31,474 nucleotides of DNA from CAYHSW01 sp964431075. Lineage in GTDB: Bacteria > Patescibacteriota > Microgenomatia > JAMCZE01. Under the pieces are notes generated by a model that saw nothing but the letters and a program-made list of their open reading frames with translations, made no database searches and had not been told where the DNA came from. The first letter of the stretch is position 1; every line of letters starts with the position of its first letter. The stretch spans positions 1-31,474 of the forward strand of contig CAYSID010000013.1 in NCBI GenBank assembly GCA_964431075.1. The letters run 5' to 3'. This document shows positions 30,891 to 31,474 of the stretch, piece after piece. The position numbers and the translations under genes are program-made.

Positions 30891-31474
30891 AATCCACTTT
30901 TAAACAGTTACCCGGGTTTGTCCCAAAATAATAATTATCGAAAGAATGCACTGTCCAAAAGCCAAACCAGTCTCGGGACGCCACCCTTGTTTGCCGATAT
31001 TTTTCCGGCGGGTATTGGTTATATAGTAAAAAATAAATATACGGCCGTCCAGCATCTTCCGTTACCGAAACACAAGGATAATCATTTTCAACTTTTTTAA
31101 CTTCTTCAACGATTTGCTTATATCCATATTGCCAACTCCCCGCACTTCTTGCCGGATAATCAAAATAATAATCCCCCAGATACCAGACACTGGATACCAA
31201 ATACAGAAAAATAACAACAAAAGTTAAAGGTTTAAAGTTTAAAAGTTTAACAAGGCCAATCGCGACAATTATTTGAGGAATCGGTAAAATATTTAGAGCC
31301 CGTAGGGCATGAGGGGTTTCGCGAGCCAAAGCCGCGGGAATAGGAGCCAATAACATCCAGGAAAAAATAATCGTTGAAGCCCTAGTTTTACGTTTCAGTA
31401 AATAGTATAAACCGGCGAGTAAAAACGGCAATTCAATTAAATACAGAACACCAACTTTTCTCGTTGACAGGCGT
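30856..31474 (-). CDS. GT39-like polytopic glycosyltransferase, C-terminal part (cut by window edge)
   Basis: The frame is open to the right edge, so only the last ~205 residues are seen. KVGVLYLIELPFLLAGLYYL and ETPHALRALNILPIPQIIVA align well with VGLLYLAELPFLIAGFYFLA and DAPHAIRSLMFLPVFQIVVA of the protein at 26647-28113. The two are therefore paralogues. It ends with a soluble tail containing WQYGYKQIVEEVKKVENDYP and PYIYFLLYNQYPPEKYRQTR, again parallel to the paralogue. It overlaps the MptB-like gene by 35 nt. A 7-bp repeat run (31223-31251) lies in a helix-coding part. Confidence 0.85.
   Translation of the reverse strand, partial: RLSTRKVGVLYLIELPFLLAGLYYLLKRKTRASTIIFSWMLLAPIPAALARETPHALRALNILPIPQIIVAIGLVKLLNFKPLTFVVIFLYLVSSVWYLGDYYFDYPARSAGSWQYGYKQIVEEVKKVENDYPCVSVTEDAGRPYIYFLLYNQYPPEKYRQTRVASRDWFGFWTVHSFDNYYFGTNPGNCLKVDYVNHEFIISGI
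31223..31251. repeat. Heptamer-type repeat (GTTTAAA variants)
   Basis: Units GTTAAAG, GTTTAAA, GTTTAAAA, GTTTAAC in the partial GT39 gene. It is the reverse-complement relative of the run at 27053-27078 in its paralogue, at the equivalent helix. Confidence 0.75.

Overview
The window is a dense, AT-leaning bacterial locus devoted almost entirely to surface glycan assembly. About 36 coding units are packed with overlapping ends, mostly on the minus strand. I see no rRNA, tRNA, CRISPR array or phage module. The style suggests a Candidate Phyla Radiation (Patescibacteria) genome, probably Microgenomates-like: very short spacers, many ATGA overlaps, compact GT families, domain-sized split genes and few strong Shine-Dalgarno sites. 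TGA is used repeatedly as stop, which argues against the code-25 lineages (Gracilibacteria, SR1). The taxonomic call is inference.

Layout on the minus strand, read from high to low coordinates. 31474-28242: a partial GT39-like protein, an MptB-like mannosyltransferase, and a GT39-like gene broken at a 7-bp repeat. 28113-23071: an operon of GT39, DPM/ALG5-like GT2, HddA-like kinase, dTDP-rhamnose-4-epimerase-like SDR and WaaE-like GT2. 23071-22507: a YerC/TrpR-like protein bracketed by two long palindromes. 22501-21653: a decayed GT-C gene. 21619-15507: GT4, PIG-V-like GT-C, GT2 plus DUF2304, a split GT4, another GT4 and a GT39. 14616-6862: a second split GT4, GT39, three methyltransferases, an acetyltransferase, two GT4s and a NodB-like protein. 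5751-1: GT4, a short UDP-sugar dehydrogenase, a third split GT4, a DUF2142 protein and the start of a flippase. Three plus-strand genes (3301-4614, 5740-6969, 14638-15582) encode membrane proteins, one of them a second flippase.

How it works together (inference): GT2 enzymes charge polyprenyl phosphate with sugars, the many GT-C membrane enzymes use these donors outside the membrane, GT4 enzymes build lipid-linked oligosaccharides in the cytosol, and two Wzx-like flippases export them. Methyl, acetyl and deacetyl enzymes decorate the chains.

The most unusual content is repeat biology. (1) A family of five ~32-bp palindromes: two flank the TrpR-like gene, one overlaps a likely promoter, and two lie in frame inside membrane GT genes, in the only reading frame that has no stop. 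(2) Three GT4 enzymes are each split into separate N- and C-domain ORFs at the same hinge. (3) Heptanucleotide repeats recur in GT39 paralogues, one of which is out of frame by exactly one repeat unit. (4) G-rich, quadruplex-capable tracts are embedded in several coding strands.
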